64,000 nt of DNA, from contig NZ_RAPK01000010.1 of assembly GCF_003610495.1 (NCBI RefSeq), positions 344,109-408,108 of the forward strand, given 5' to 3'. Shown piece by piece: positions 63,849 to 64,000 of this stretch. Below the pieces are notes generated by a model. It made no database searches and was not told where the DNA came from. It saw only the letters and a program-made list of their open reading frames with translations. This DNA is from Sinobaca qinghaiensis. GTDB lineage: Bacteria > Bacillota > Bacilli > Bacillales > Marinococcaceae. Every line of letters starts with the position of its first letter. The stretch's first letter is position 1. A program made the translations under genes and the position numbers.

Positions 63849-64000
63849 ATAAGTCCTCGATCGATTAGTATCTGTCAGCTGCATGCGTCGCCGCACGTCC
63901 ACCTCAGACCTATCTACCTTGTCATCTCCAAGGGATCTTACTCACTTGCGTGATGGGAAATCTCATCTCGAGGGGGGCTTCATGCTTAGATGCTTTCAGC
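63849..64000 (-). rRNA. rrl: 23S ribosomal RNA, 3' end (runs off right edge)
   Basis: The last ~150 bases of 23S read on the minus strand, ending in tactaatcgatcgaggactt, a standard bacillar 23S 3' end. It includes the conserved gctgaaagcatctaagc. The gene continues past the window. Exact 3' end uncertain by a few bases. Confidence 0.93.

Overview
The window looks like a chromosome segment of a Bacillaceae bacterium (Bacillota), probably from a saline or alkaline habitat. The genus is not assigned. The right half keeps the gene order of the Bacillus subtilis ydi/groE region: groEL-groES, a CPBP protease gene (ydiL-like), ydiK-like, tatC-tatA, rex, the ABC-F gene ydiF, then tsaD-rimI-tsaB-tsaE-thiL, an initiator tRNA-Met and 5S rRNA. 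The host-like genes have moderate G+C and many acidic residues. The left half is much richer in A+T.

Layout. (1) 1-12.7 kb is an accessory region: a DUF3800 protein, decayed gene fragments, a membrane protein + HEPN-like gene pair, an MFS transporter, a MerR regulator, a truncated DUF1801 gene and a large SMC-like ATPase. (2) 12,729-35,711 is an integrated element of about 23 kb, bounded by a 17-bp direct repeat that is the last coding sequence of groEL. It has subterminal inverted repeats, paired integrase arm-type sites at both ends, and a tyrosine integrase, repressor, Cro-like protein, excisionase-like protein, replication protein and helicase loader. No conjugation, terminase, portal or capsid genes were found, so it resembles a phage satellite or stripped prophage. 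Its cargo is a type I restriction-modification system, a SpoIISA/SpoIISB-like toxin-antitoxin pair, a TIR protein with a two-helix membrane partner, three proteins with HEPN-like R-x(4-6)-H motifs (one behind a long structured leader, one paired with a DUF1643 gene), a DUF3006 + metallo-beta-lactamase lipoprotein pair and a DUF1659-DUF2922-YvrJ trio. (3) 35.7-57.1 kb is the conserved host block, interrupted by two insertions: a four-gene exopolysaccharide operon (UDP-GlcNAc 2-epimerase, degenerate GGDEF membrane protein, family-2 glycosyltransferase, GH8-like protein), and a two-component system with a tripartite tricarboxylate transporter (tctCBA). A DnaA-box cluster lies downstream of ydiF. 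(4) 57.1-63.6 kb carries amino-acid metabolism genes between two non-identical 5S rRNA genes. The second 5S belongs to an rRNA operon whose 23S gene runs off the right edge.

How the genes work together. The groE operon is under HrcA control through a CIRCE element. The tsa/rimI genes form a tightly coupled operon for tRNA t6A modification and related functions. The tct genes carry a perfect cre box, so CcpA repression is likely. The element appears to be a mobile carrier of candidate defence functions that spares groEL: its stop codon changes from TAG to TAA and no amino acid is altered.
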